Origin: Owenia fusiformis
Taxonomy: Eukaryota > Annelida > Polychaeta > Sabellida > Oweniidae
Length of the DNA stretch: 64,000 nt
Assembly (NCBI GenBank): GCA_903813345.2
Contig: CAIIXF020000001.1
Coordinates: 21,409,915-21,473,914 of the forward strand
Reading direction: 5' to 3'
The position numbers and the translations under genes were made by a program. How positions within the stretch are numbered: position 1 is the first letter of the stretch; every line of letters starts with the position of its first letter. Of the stretch, positions 29,001 through 44,000 are shown piece after piece. Below the pieces are notes generated by a model, which was not told the DNA's origin, did not search any database, and saw nothing but the letters and a program-made list of their open reading frames with translations.

Positions 29001-32000
29001 AAAAGTGATAATTTCAATATGTAGGTACAACGTATCATATAGATATTATCCCATTGTTCTTAGAACAGACATATGTGTTAATTTTTTTAATATGATCGTT
29101 GTCATTTACCTATTCTAGTGACTAAGAGCGGCAAGAATCCTACAAATCACACGAGCAGTGTTTATAGATTCAAACTCCGAGATAACAAATATGTCTTTGT
29201 TCAAACTAAGAGTCGTTTATTCAGTAAGCCTGTCACATCAGAGCCTGAGTTTGTCATGTCTACACATTCAATTATTAGGTAAGTACATACAGTATGAGCT
29301 TTGTCAATAGATTCAATTTAATAAGTTGGTCAACATTTTCAATCATTAGGGAGTAAAATAAGTTTTTTGCTAGTTTATTCATTCTTTCCATCTAATCTTA
29401 ATAAAGAATAACATATACAAGGGGCGAAACATATATTCTGATAAAAATGCTCTCATTTTGCTATTTTTTCACATATCCATCTCATATTTTCAGAAAATGT
29501 AGATTATGTAATTACACATACAATGCTGAAATATTATAGCTACATCTTAAATTAATTAAGAGATAGGGTACCATGGTAACCTGTATTAAGGGTAGGCAGG
29601 TCAATTAAATTATAACGTATAAAATATCATAATAACTTGTTATTTTGATTATATTAAAGCATGCGGAAATCATACATTTTTTCTAAAAAAAGTTTGGTAT
29701 TGTTTCTCGTTGTTTGTTGCTAAACAAATGTTTATTTGTGATCACTATAACATCACAACAACTCACAATAGCAATGTATGACAGGATGGGCAAATTGGAA
29801 TTACATGTCATGAGACCGCCAAATATCAAAATGACAGATCAGATGAGGTTAGTGCGGCTGTTGCAGAGTGTGACATTAACAGATACATTAGGAGTACCAT
29901 TAGATTTTATGTACTACCAAGAATAAGTTAGAGGACACTGCCAGAGACATACATGGACTCTTATAGTGTATGGACAAGGTGTTATATCTGCTCTAAGGAT
30001 CTCTAGGTAGTATTGTAAATTTGAGGGAGGTTAGTCACTGTTGAATATCATTCCCAATTTGGTTGCAAGAATAGCTTGCGGACAGAGAATAACACTACGA
30101 TAATTTGAGATGCAATTTATGAAAAAAGAACTATTCCACTGTGGAAATAGCAAACAAGGGCAACAGGGGTATGGAGCAGTTCAACGAATAGTTGGCAATG
30201 ACCTGGATATGCGTTTGATCTGATTGAAATAGGTACCGAGGAATGATTAAATTAACAAATTTATCTATTGTATACGTTATAATTTAACTGACCTGCCTAC
30301 CCTAAATACAGGTTACCATGGCAACCTTATCTCAAAAATAATTTAAGATATAGCTTTAATAATTTAGCGTTGTATGTATAATTACATAATCTTCAACTTC
30401 TGAAAACATGAGAGGGATATGTGAAAAAATCACAAAATGAGAGCATTTTTATCAGAATATATGGATCGCCCCTTGTATAGTGGTCAGTCAATCAATGTCA
30501 CGACTATTGTAGATTTAAATGTATTCCATATCTACTGAGGTTCTAGGTACTTAACATTTGGGAATGTATAGTGTATTTAGGGATTGGGTGGATATTTCTG
30601 TATCTATCCCTCTTTTGTTAATTATAATTTATCTGTTCTTATTCAATGAAAATGAATTTTTAAATTTCAAAATATTCATATTTAAAGTTTTAGAATTAAA
30701 ATTTAAAAAATCATTTTTTTAAATTTCTGAACCTTTGAAGGTAAGATGTATGTAAAACCATAGTTGGACTGGTATGGAATATATCTGCTATGTATCGTCA
30801 GTTTCGGATACAGGGTTTATCCCTTGTGAAATATATGTATCTTCCTCTGTCCCTGCAATACAAATATGTACACATATTTCCCTTGAGATAAACCCTGTAC
30901 CCCAAACCTCCCAGTACATCACCCTTATGTATACTTGACATATCATATAATATCTTATATACTTGTTTATTTGCAGAGAATGTGACTCAGACATTGAGTT
31001 GAAAGGTTCTGCGTCTACTAGTTTAATGAAGTCTATCATTGGTCAAGGTCTCGTCAAAGGGGGGTATGTTTGATTTTCTGGATTTTCTGTTTCTCCTTAA
31101 GGAGATTAAGGTGGTTGTTCACGTTGAGGGCTAAAAATAAATTTACGATGAAGTGAATATATTATTATATCAAAATGACCATGACATAATTTTGCTGCAT
31201 TAAATCAAAAAAGGTTGGTGCCACCAAGTTTTTTCCTTAAAGTTAGAAAACATCTTGATCCTCCATAAGAGAGAAGTTGATGCTGAATGACAGGAGTTTT
31301 GAATGTTTGAATACAAGAAAATTATAGTTAGTTTAAGAAAATAGTGTAACAGAGAAACATTAAAAATGCTAATACTGGGTATAATTCATTAACTCCATCA
31401 AAATTATGTATCAATATTAAGTAGAAAAATACTCAAAGAGTGACATCTCAAAATGTTCTTGTCAAAAGCTGAACACTCATCAAATCATTGCTCTTATGCT
31501 ATAGCATGGAGCCACCTTTTGCCAGTGAGCTACTACCTTAAAGGTATAATTTCCTATAAAGACCCGCATGGTCATAATTTACTTGTATTAAACAGTGAGT
31601 GCTGTACAATTATTTCTGTTTTGAGTTTGATCAGTTGGTGTTAATAAACCCCAATATTTCTTTATTTACAGGGATTCTGAAGCTGCAAAGCAATTATTAG
31701 GACCTTTAGACCCATCTACAAGTAACTCTGGACTGCCCTTATTAGGCTCTCCTAGTATGGCTGGCTCAGGTATGGTCTCCCCACTGCCAAACCTAAACTT
31801 CTTAGATGGCATAGCCACAGACAATATGAGTTTATCAAATGTATTGGAGATGATACCGACAAGTGGACCATGGGACTTGGGCAGTATGGACAATGCCTCC
31901 TCTGCAAATTCACTTGAGCAAAATGCCAATTTGTATAGTATGGCAGGAAATTTTTCTCAAGCTGTTACGACAAATGCGCACAACCCCACTTCGCAGTCTT

Positions 32001-35000
32001 GGAGCAATATGAACTCTATGAGTGGTGTGCGCAAACAGAAAGGACAACAGAATAATATGAACATAACTTTGAATAAAATATTGAACTCCTCTATGGGAGG
32101 TTTACAGAGCACTCGGCCAGCTCCTTTAAATATTGGGCCCCGTTCTTCAGGTTTTGATCGCACTAGTCCAGGATTTGCAGGGGCTCAGAGCCCAATATAT
32201 CAGAACCAAAGAAGCCCCTCGGCTTCATTTCCACGGCCCAGTCGTGGTAGGAGCCCATCCATGAGTGGGTTTATGCCTCAAACATTGGCAAATCATACTG
32301 CAATGAATGGTGGGATGATGACATCTGGGATGAATATGATGTCACCAACTGGAATGAACATGGGGCAGCAGTCCAGTGGATGGAACAGCAGCACAAGCGG
32401 GACAAACAGCAATCCACAGACTCCTCAACCCAATGTGAGTCCTTGGGGCAATGGGGGTAGCAACCCACAGACCCCTCAGATGATGCCTCGACAATCCCCT
32501 GTTCCCCAAAGCCCTCTCCAGGCATTAAAGAGTATGGAAGCCCAGGCTGGAGTTCTCCAGAATCTTCCAATTATGGTATGTACACACAGAGCATATCTAT
32601 AACTGGTCATGCTCACTTGATATTCTTTTAAAAATTACATGCCACCCTGCTGAATTTGAAAATTGTGTTGTACCAAAATAGTGAAAATATTGAAATATTT
32701 TGACCAAACTAGGTAAAATAAAATTAGAATTGACACCCAATAACTAACATTTGTTCACTAGACAAGCCCTGGACCTTTGAGTGATGTTCAATAAATTGCA
32801 ATACTTAACTATGATACACTATCTCATAAACAGGGTTCCATGGAGCAGATGAAATCACCCGTAATGGCCCAGGCAAGTAGCAGCCGAGATCCATTGACGA
32901 TTGACACAAATGTGAAACGAGCTGGAAAGCTTCGTCAGCTCCTGACGACAGACATCTTAGATGCTGACTCACAGTCAGAAAAGGATACAAGTAAGAAATA
33001 AGACATTTATGAATGGGTTTTTTGAAAAATCTGTAAAGCAAATCTTGTCTTCAGTGATTATATAAGTTAATGTAATACAAGTGGATTGCCAGTAATGGTA
33101 ATGATTCATTCATATCATACAGTTAAAAATGTCATATATCAGAGATGATTGATTATTTATATATTATGTCAGATTGCTATTGATATTGCTGTAAAACTTC
33201 TTGAAATCACTTTCAACTTGTATTAACTCATTGATCATCCTCCAAACACAGAGTTCAAGACATCCCAGGTAAGAAGAAAGGAACAGAGTGGATGATGTCT
33301 GGAGACCTGCATTTGGAGGATGCCCATTGATACATAGAGGTTCTAATATGAGTACCTGTTCAAGATCGTCCATTCTTGATGCGCTTTGATAATTCTTCCT
33401 TATCGAGTCACATCTTGCATGGGGTAAAGATGGCTGTATCTTGGTTAGTCATATGAGAAAAATATATCTACATATCCAACCTTGTGTAGAAGACACATTA
33501 CTCTTGATTAATTTCAAAGAATGCACAAAAGATTCGCCACTGTATATTTCAGAGAGGAGCAGCAATAGAAGCTCTCCTGCATTCGCAATAGGCCAGAGCC
33601 CCAAGGAGCAACCCCAGAGTACTACCAGCCATGATGCCCCTGACTCGACCAAGCACTCTCCAAAGGAGAAATGTAAGTTAACCTTGAAAATAATACCATA
33701 GATGTGAAGAAATGTATAACCAACCTACTAATATCATTGTTAGCTGTAAGATTTGGTGACGCTTGTGATGACATCTGTATATAACTAATAAAAACTTTAA
33801 ACATTAAAAAATTAAAAATGATTATTATTTGAGATTCTGCATGCCTTCCAATACTTTTAAGTGATGAATAGTGAAAATTTAGAGATGAAAAGTGAAAATC
33901 TAGAGATGAATAGTGAAAAGTAAAACAATTTTTATTAAATGAAAATTTGCCATGTTTTAGAGAATCAGGTTTTTGTCATGAAATTATCACATTTTTCACA
34001 AAATACAGGTATGACATTTAGAGTATTCTCAAATAATACAGGGTGTCCCAGAAGTAATGATAATTATGCTCTTAAATTTTTATTTGACAAGGAAACAATA
34101 TGAAATTCATACAAATTAAAGTTTAAGATATAAGCTTCATTTTGCTATATTACATTTATGAATTTATACAAAAATATTCCATGTATAGTTGCCATAGCAA
34201 CATGTATGCGCGTTCTGCGGAGCAGTTTCCGTATGTTATAAATGTTCAAACTTAGTTTAGAAAAGCAGTTATTCTGTGATAATGTTTCAAGCTTTTAAAT
34301 CATTGTTATGGTAATTGTATACAGTTCCATGATGACACAGCCAGTTTGTACAAGAAATGATAGAGCAGGATAACAAATTGTCTCCAGCAAAGAACAGTAT
34401 GTGGATAAGTGAATCAACAATGTACAATGCTCTTAAGGAATATCAGGAATGAAGTAGCAGCATTACAGTAGTGATGTGAACAGCAGGGAAACATATGAAC
34501 ATGAAATGTTTTTCAAAAATGTATGAAAAACACACAGCTGCTCCGCAGAACGCGCGTACATGTTGCTATGGCAACTATACATTAAATATATTTGTGTCGA
34601 GTAATAAATGTAATATAGTAAAATGAAGCTAACATCTTGATCTTTAATTTGTGTGAATTTCATATTGTTTCCATATCAAATAAAAATTTTAGAGCATAAT
34701 TATCATTACTTCTGGGACACCCTGTACATAGCTACATATATTTAAAATATATTGAATTTCACTGTTTACCTCCATGTTGCAGCAAACCCTGAGGATAATG
34801 TCATTCTGAAGCAGCTGCTGAGCCAAGAAGATGAAGATGAAGAAGATGGAGACACCCAAATGGAGACAACCAGCAAACAAGAGGATAACATTGACATGAA
34901 TAAGAATGAGGCGGAGCCAAAACCAAACAAGAATGAACTGTTAAAGGTTAGATATTTTGTTTTTTTAATAACTAGATACTACAATGAATCTATTGTTGGA

Positions 35001-38000
35001 TTGGGTTTCTATTTCACTTGTCATTTCTATCTGCGCGGCTCTTTTGATTCTCAAGAAATTGGTGATGTTGACCTTAAAAAGTCATATAGACAACTATATA
35101 GGCAAATCAATTATGATAATAGTTGCTAATTATTTTGATTACTGCTACATAGTGTAAAATCATTATTGCGCTGATCAGCTTGTTATCCCACCGAACGAAG
35201 TTCGAGGGGGATATAGAGAAGCCGTCCGTCTGTCCGTCCGTCCGTCCGTCCGTCCGTCTGTCCGGGCGATAACTCCAATACCGGTTGACGGATTTAGTTC
35301 AAATTTTATAGGCTTATGCCTTATGAGTGTAAGACCTCTGCTCGAGAAGGAATTTTCAATATGGCCGCTCAATTCAAAATGGCCGCCATTTTTCGTAAAA
35401 AATGTAATCGTTGATAACTCAAATACAAGTTGACGGATTTGGTTCAAATTTTATATGCTGATGCCTAGGGACAAAGGAGTTTTGCACTAAAAGATATTTT
35501 CAAGATGGCCGCTTATTTTTTTTAAAATGGCGGCCATTTTTCGTAAAAATATGTAATCTTTGATAACTCAAATACCAGTGAACGAATTTGGTTCAAATTT
35601 TATATGATGATGCTTGGGGACACAGTTGCTATGTTAGACAAAAAATTTTCAAGATGGCCACTTAATTTCAAAATGGCGGCAATTTTTCGTAAAAAACGTA
35701 ATCTTTGATAACTGAAATACCAGTGAACAGATTTGGTTGAAATTTTACATGATGATGCCTAGGGACACAGTAGCTCTGTTCAAGAAATAATTTTCAAGAT
35801 GGCAGCTGAATTTCAAGATGGCGGCCAATTTTCGTAAAAAACTGAAGAATTCTATAAGTAATGTGTTGTTAAATATATAACAACATATACAACATAGTTA
35901 CAATTGATAGTAAGTGGTACTTAATTTGGAAAATTCAAACATTATCTGTGGGATATATATAAACACACATGAAAATAGTTACGTATACAATTGTTATTAA
36001 AAGGTACATACAAGTAATTTGAAAAATTCATATATTGTTTACGTGATAATGAGGTTTAGTAATAAAAAATTACTGCTCTGAAAATTGGTTTCTATAGAAA
36101 TAACAAAACGTAGGGTTTGGTAACTATGTGCAGTCAAGTAAATATATGCGAGCTTATACCAAATAATTTATATCAATATAACTCACTTCTATTCTCAGCT
36201 CGAAGAATATTAACAGCTAAGTATATGTGCTAGCTTAAGAAAAGAGGATTCAAGCAACTTATTTTTGTAATTTATGATTGCAGAAATTACTGAATGATGA
36301 CCAGAGTTCAGATAAGAAAGATAATGGATTAGCTGCCTCACAGAATGCATTACTTCAGGAGCTCCTTATGAAGAGTGGTGAAGATTCGGACTCTGTAAGT
36401 CACAAACATGCTACATAAACACTCTGATTGTTTCCTTTGTGGAACTATTTTTGTCATTGTAGCCATCTAATTCAGATTCAGTTCAAGCAATATTTATTGT
36501 TAAGAATGTAACCATCAATTCTAAAAGGTATTTCAATCAATTTAGGATTTTTGCTATTGTTGATGCATGTATGTTGCCTCTTGTTTTACAGGAGACCCCT
36601 GAGCCTGCTACCACTACAAAGTCATCTAAAGAGAGCCCTGCCGCCAAAAACAGCATGACTCCAAGACAAGATAACCTGACCCAGAGACAGAACAGCCTGG
36701 CCCAGAGACAAAACAGCCTGGCCCACAGACAAAACAGCTTGGCCCACAGACAAAACAGCATGGAGTCTCAGCAGTTGAGCAAGGCCAAGGGTCATCAGTT
36801 CGCCTCACAGGCGCAGAATGTCTCTGCTCACTTGCCCTTTAATCTAAATCAGGCCCCCTCCCAGATGCCCTCTCAGCAGGTGTCATCCCAGCAGGCTTCA
36901 CAAGGGCAGCAGGTCTCTTCGCAAATGCACTCTCAGACACCACAGGTCTCTTCCCAGCTTCCCCCACAGGCTCAACAAGTGTCCTCTATTGGGGCAGATG
37001 ATGAACTTTTGGGACAGATGTTTCCCAATGATGGTCCCGCTGTCAACCTTGATCGCTCGGTGATTAGTCAGGATAAGAATTTACAGAATTTACTCAGCGA
37101 GCTTTGGGAGAGTTCAACAGAGCAGCGTATTGAGCAGAAGGCTGATGTTGCATCCACGCGTGCCCAGAAACGAAAGGCTTCCAGTGATGTTGACAGTACA
37201 GGGATCGACTTTGGTGGACAGATGTCCCTGGGTTCTATGCTGGAAAGTCCCTCGACATCAACAAATAGGACCAATAACATAGCTCAAAAAAATGCACTTC
37301 TCACTCGACTGCTTACTAAAAATCCAACAAGAGACAACCAAAGAAATGTGATTAAGTCTCCCGTGAGTCCAAGTGAAATGCCACAGAATAAACTACCAAA
37401 AAATCTGCATGAGAAAATTGTGGATATTCAAATGTCTGCTGATAACGGCTCGCATATAAAAGAAAACATTCGCCCTGCTCCTATAAACCAAGGCCCCAAA
37501 GTGGCAGAGTTGGGTAAATTAGGTAACGAATGGACCAGCCCTCGGACTGATCCCAATAGTCCTTTCCCAGGAAACACCAATAGGGTCAACTCTAGCAATC
37601 CCCAACTGGCAAGCCAGACCCCCCAACAACAACAGCCACAGTTGCCACAACAACAGCCACAGTTGCCACAGCAACAGCTGCCTCAGAACAGCTCAAGCAA
37701 TCTAATCAGTCAAAGCAGTCAGAGTTACGGCTTCGATCAGATTCAGCTGTTGTTATCGCAATCACAAGGGGGCGCTAATGCATCTGCCACGTCCACGTCT
37801 TTTAACCCAGATAATGAAGTAGGAACTGGAGAGGACCAACTGTTTCAACAGATTCTGCAACAAGCGACAGACTTACAGAATGATGTCTCTAATGGTCAGC
37901 TCAATCAACTCAACTCAATCTTAGGAACAGAGCCAACATTGACGACTACCGCGAACCCAAACTCTGTGAATGGCGCATCAACGGATGATATGTTGGCTCA

Positions 38001-41000
38001 ACTTGATCAAGCCTTCCCTGATATAGACGACTTGTTAGGTCTAGGAGGAGGTGGGGGAAGCACCCCTCAAAGTCAGCCTGACCTGCAGGAGCAGTTAGCC
38101 ATAGATGCCATCCAGAAACAACTAATGAGTATTGATCAACCTGTGTCTGCTCAGCCTGATAACTCCGAGCCTTCTAATTCAGCAGCCAACTCTATCCTCA
38201 ACAGTCTGGTAAACCCAAGTAAGTAACTGCATTCTGGTATTGTGAACGTGTTTTTGAAGAAATTTTATGACGGATTTGATTACCTTTGGTCAATTAAGGT
38301 TATAAACATTAAAATAAGGACAGTGTGGAGTTCTATAGTTGGACAAGAGTATGCTTCCATAGTAAGCCATTATGTTTCATATAATTCCACGATAAATTGA
38401 AATTCCACGATAAAATGAATACAAAAATTTTTTTTGTGTAAAAGTAGATAAAAAAACTTGGAAGCCTGATATAAAGTAAGGTAGAATTATGTTTTATTTT
38501 TCTGTTACAGGTGTCGCAGCTAGTATGCCAGCATCTGGAGCTAGTCCCATGGATGTCATGAATAGAGCTATGGCCCAGAGCATCAAACAAAACAATTTCA
38601 CAAGCTCACAGGTTAATCAACATATTCAGCTGTTACGACGTGAACAGCAGCGTCAGCAGCGACAACAGCAGCAGCAACAGCAAGGCGCCCATCTTCAACA
38701 ACAGAATGCTGGGAATAGTAGCCTCACGAGCATGTTGGGATTTGTTCAGGGCCAGAATCAACAAGGGGGACAAGGCAACAACTTTAGATTCTCACAACCT
38801 CAGAATAGTGAGTTTTTTATGAATTTTTTATTTACTTTAACAAAAATGATGATATGTGTTATAAGATCTCTGTATTAGAATTGTTGAAGTAACAAAATTG
38901 CACTTTGATGTGCAGATAGATGATGCTGTATCAAAGACCATTCTTCCCAAAATGAAGACCACCATTTATTTGTCACTGTTACGATGTTCGTTTTGAATTT
39001 TAATGTTTACTTGGCCTCTAGGAAGACTGGTGGAACTTGTCATTTTATAAGAATTTGTATGCTAATATGAAATATGTTTATACCAATTATTACCCTCAAA
39101 GTATAACTCTCCATACGTTCTTCATAGCGCTTGAGATCCAGGTCCTCTCTCATTCACATAAACGCACACGATTCATTGTTTTCACAGACACACACACACG
39201 ATTTTGTATGTTATTTGTGACATGATTCACCATACTCCTTTCAGTAAATATTGTTTGATTGTTTTGAATAGTTCTTAGAGTTAAAACTGCACGTATTGAA
39301 GTCTCGTCAACTAAAAATATAGTGTTACATACATTTGCTTTTACACATCGATTTGTTGGTTGATGTTACACATTTGTGTGAAGTGCTTACATTGTCTGTA
39401 GTGTTCACATTGTGTGTATTGTTCACATTGTTGGAATTACAGGTTAGATAACATGCAAGCGAATGAGATATCTTGAATATTTAACCTACCAAAAGTTGGT
39501 CTTATAAGAAAGTGCTTATAACACCTTTGTAGAAAAAATGTTAAGAAATCCTGTATTGCAATCAGTTCACATTAAATATAATATTTTTCAGAAAATTTGC
39601 TTTTACTTTTGCACTTAAAATGCATCTTAAAAAGAACATTTATTGGCTCATTAGTGTTATACCCAGTACCTGTATTGCTATAGGACTAGGCTTTTGTTGC
39701 AATGTACATGTTTATATAAAACTAGCATTAACACCACAGTTTGAGTGTAGCAGCACCACATATGAATCAAAAATTCAGGTTTTCAGTATGTTTCATCTGC
39801 AAAACATGAATTTCTGATTTCGTATCTTGCTATTTGATCATTTAAAAATCAATTTAAAGAATGTTCAAAGTTATTTTATTTGGAAATAATAGTTCTTACT
39901 AGAAGAATGTAATGATCAGGCAGTAGATATATATTTTTGTTGTTTGTTAGTTTGTTTGTAGTTTGTGCACCCTTTTTACACCACTGTTCTATTTCTTCAT
40001 TTCCCAGAAAAAAGTAAACCAACTTTAGCGGGAAATCTTTCAGGTTTAGGTAATGTGGCTGCAGGAAGGGGAGGTGGTGGTAGACCCCCGCGTGACTTCA
40101 TGATGGGGAGTCTACAGAGTAAGGTGCGGGCGTCACTGCTGATGCAACAGAAGCAGAAGCAATTGAAGGAACACCAGAAGAATCTGCACCATCGGATGAT
40201 GATGCAAAGGCAGATGACGCACCCTCCCCAAACCCCCCAGCAGCACCTGTCCCCTCAGCACACTTCACCTCAACAATCACAGTTCAGCCCTGGCAGTTTC
40301 CCACAGGTATGTGTAACTATCTTGACATTTTGATTTGGAGATCTTTACTTTGATTAAAATCCAGAACTGATACAATAGCACAATTCATCTCGAGATTAAA
40401 TGCTATAATAACTAAAATCTCCCACTCGTTTCTTTCATTTCCATGAGGAATCTGTATCTTCTATTATTTTGAAGTGTAATAAATTTGCATTAACAAAGAT
40501 ATAGGTGAAAAATTTCAAGTCTCACAATTGCTAATTATTTCATCAATTAAAGTTCAAATAGAGAAGCTGTCCATCCATTTGTACATTCGCTTGTCTGGGC
40601 AATATCTCAAATACTGGTTGTTTGATTGGGTTCAGATTTGGCAAATGGACCTCTTATATGTCTCTTTATGTACTTTAGGGTAATGCACTGAGTGGTATGA
40701 GGGACAATGTGAACATGACATTTACTGAGAACTTCAATGAGCTAATGAACTCTGCAGTTGTGCCCAATGTAAGCCTACAGGTGAGATCATCTTTACCAGG
40801 AACACATGGGATCTTGTTAATACTTACCAGGAAAATATGACACCTAATTAATCTATCTTAGTACTAATCAGTAACATCTGACATCTTGTCCATATTTACC
40901 AGGAAAATATGACATCTCATGCATCTTAATTAATAACATATGACATCTTGTTCATATTTACTGACATCATTATGTTGATGAACATGTGAAATGAAAAGCA

Positions 41001-44000
41001 TAAGTGCTGTTGACTAGTTGAATAAGTAAACTAGTGCTACTGAGATGTAGAAATATAAGTCTGTCAACAAAAATGATAAACATGTTTAACTAGTCAATTG
41101 TGTTGCAGCGTAACACTTCAATTCCTGGTCCCATGTCTCCGCAGTATCGAAACAACTTGTCTGGTGGTGGAATGGTACGTCCACCAGGTCCACAACAAAT
41201 GAACCAATCACAAATATCGCCGAGCTTCACTCCTCGCAGCCAGGCAGGGCAGCCATCTTGGAACCAACGATCCTCAAACTCACAGTTACAGGGGATCATT
41301 GCAGGCCAAATGGTATTTCTATTAATCTACTTCTCCTTAATAAGTATTCTTGCTCTAGAAACAGTGTGTTATATCTTAGAAATCAAAGTTCATTCGTTAT
41401 ACGCTTTATGCAATACTTGATCAGCGAAAATAATTTTTGATTATATGTAATCCTCCCAACTTCTTGATTTTAGGGAAACAGTCAGTTTAATCCTGGAATA
41501 ATGCGCAGCCAGTCCATGCCAACCCCTACCAGTCAGGACAATAGTAGGTTTCAGTTCCCTGACTCAAGCTTTCCTGGAAATGGGGGCCAGCAGCCAATGG
41601 ATGTGGGAGGCTTCTCCCCTCAACAGTCCCCTCAACAAATGTTTGCTCAAAATCGGGACATGCCTCAACAAAGAATGTCCATGCAATGTAAGTGTCATTT
41701 TGTTTTATATCGACTTTATGTTATGTCTTTATGTCAAATCTTTGTTGGTACCTTATCATTTATATCATGCCTGAATTGATTCTATGTAACTTTTTGTCAT
41801 ATCTGTAACTTTATGTCATGTCTTTGTTGTTTCTATGTTACTTAATGTCATGTCTGCATAGTTTATTGTTCAGAATCTCTTTAGAATCTCACTCTGTGAT
41901 TTTAGAAGAATATTCCCAATCCCCTTCAATTTTATTTCAATGTATAAACTGGTGCCCATAAACAACATCTGGTGCAAATATTCCATGAATATTCCAGAAA
42001 ACATTTAAGGGCAGAAAGCTTTAACTATTTGAAAATCTAACTGAATACAGTCTCTTATATCATAACTAAACTTTAAATTGAAATGGATACACTAAAATTA
42101 ATCCAATAATTTTAGTACAAGAGGAGTATATAATAACAAGAGGAATGGTTTACGCAGTTTATTCAAACGGCTATTACATGAGTATACCACATATGGATGG
42201 TATAAACCAACACAATGCATATATAACACCTCCAGTACACAATAACCAAGAAAATATGGATCCAGTATTTGAACATAGCAACAACAGATGCTTTGAAGAA
42301 TTACATGCACTGTGTCCGTACATCCATAAAATAATTAATTGTTTGTTTTATGTAACTTGTGTTGCTTACAAAATAAGGGAATAGCCATATACAAGTAAAT
42401 GTGTTTTGTATATTATGCATCAACTTATTTGTTAATTTCATTCATGATGTGCACATGGTTTCAACTTATATTGAATAGAAATAATATGGCTACTCCTTTA
42501 TAAAATGTTGATTTCAGTTTCCTGTTTATTATTTCCAGCATTATATAGACCATATAGTTAATCAAAAGATATTGTCAGTCGGTTCAAAATCAAATGATTC
42601 ATGATTTATGTTAAGAAATATATATTTGGCAATATGAGATGATAGTGATGAAAATATGTTTTGTCATAGATCAAAAAATAAATAGATAAAACTAATAAAC
42701 TAGTAACTAAAACAATAAACTAATGAAAATATATGTTTCTGTTTTCAGCCCGAATGAATTCTCCTCAAAATAATAGCCAGTTTGGGTCCCAGGGTCACGA
42801 TCCCATGTTGATGTCCCCTCACAATCAGATGACCTCCCCTCATCAAAAACACTCACCCAGATCCCAGGTCAGCCCCCAGGGCTTGATGGATCCCTTGGCT
42901 GCAGGTAAGCTATTGCACTACTATTCTATTGCATTCATCAAAGTACATGGGAGCAACTGTAATGTATGTTTAATAAGAAAATCAATGCGTTTATAGATGG
43001 CATTACTGAATGGAGAATCATGGGTAAAAGTAAATGTTTCCATATACAGAAATATAAAGCACCATAAAACTTAGAAAATATGTCTGTGATTGTTTTGCTG
43101 TATTAATTTATTGACCCTCTGATGTAACATTGAATATTTTAAAGGAGAAATAACAGTTAACCGTTAACTTTAGAACTCTGGTTTGTAGCATCTACATATA
43201 TAGGTATACATTGTTTTCTGTCACATCAGATGCTTGTCATATTTTCCATAAATAAGTATTATGATGTGTGTTATGAACATGTATGAATTATGATGCTTGT
43301 CATAAACATATTGATGCTTGTCTTTTTATAGGAATGAGTGGGAGGAATATGAATAATTTTGGGCTACAAGGCAGATTTGACCAGCAGATGTTCGCCGGAA
43401 ACAATGTTGGCCAACAAAGGTAAGAAACTTTTTGGTATGATATCTCAATGAAGTAAAGTAATAATTAATGTACTTCTTAGATGAGAGCTGATGTGGAACT
43501 CATTTGTTCAAATAGCAGCTTTGCACAATGCATAGATGTATTTTAAAATTTTGCCTTTATGGATAAAGTTTACAATTTTATTGGTTTTCATATTTTCACA
43601 TATTACATTCAGACATGTCGATTTTTTCAGTAATCGCAGTATGGGTGTAGGAGGTATGGGCCAGACGGCTCTCACATCATCACAGTTGGTGAAACAGGAG
43701 CTGCAGAAGGCGCTGACTGCCCGCTGCAACCAGAGCCAACAACATATGAGCCTACCCCCCAGTAGCAGTGCCCCCTCCATGAGTGCTATAAGTGCAATGG
43801 ATGATGAAATCCCCCAGGATATCATTGACCAAAGTAAGTGAGATGTTAAGAAATAAGTTGGAACACAAAGTCTTGCAGCAAGCCTCTGTTCTCTCCATAA
43901 TATCTATATATGTTTTTAGAAAGAGAATGAGGAGAGGTAAGACAAGCTTGATACAAGACTATGAGGTAGTATCTAACCTAAAACTCTGAAAGACGTAATA

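Noticed and set aside
29714-29926. 70-codon open frame inside the TIR element
   Set aside because: Lies in a decayed non-autonomous element. No transposase motif such as a DDE triad or helix-turn-helix could be recognised.
34752-35129. 125-codon open frame containing NCOA exon 14
   Set aside because: Only 34783-34946 is exon. The rest is intron read-through on both sides.
36537-36808. Minus-strand frames with [12 protein letters not shown]-type repeats
   Set aside because: Antisense shadow of the coding 21-bp repeat in NCOA exon 16.
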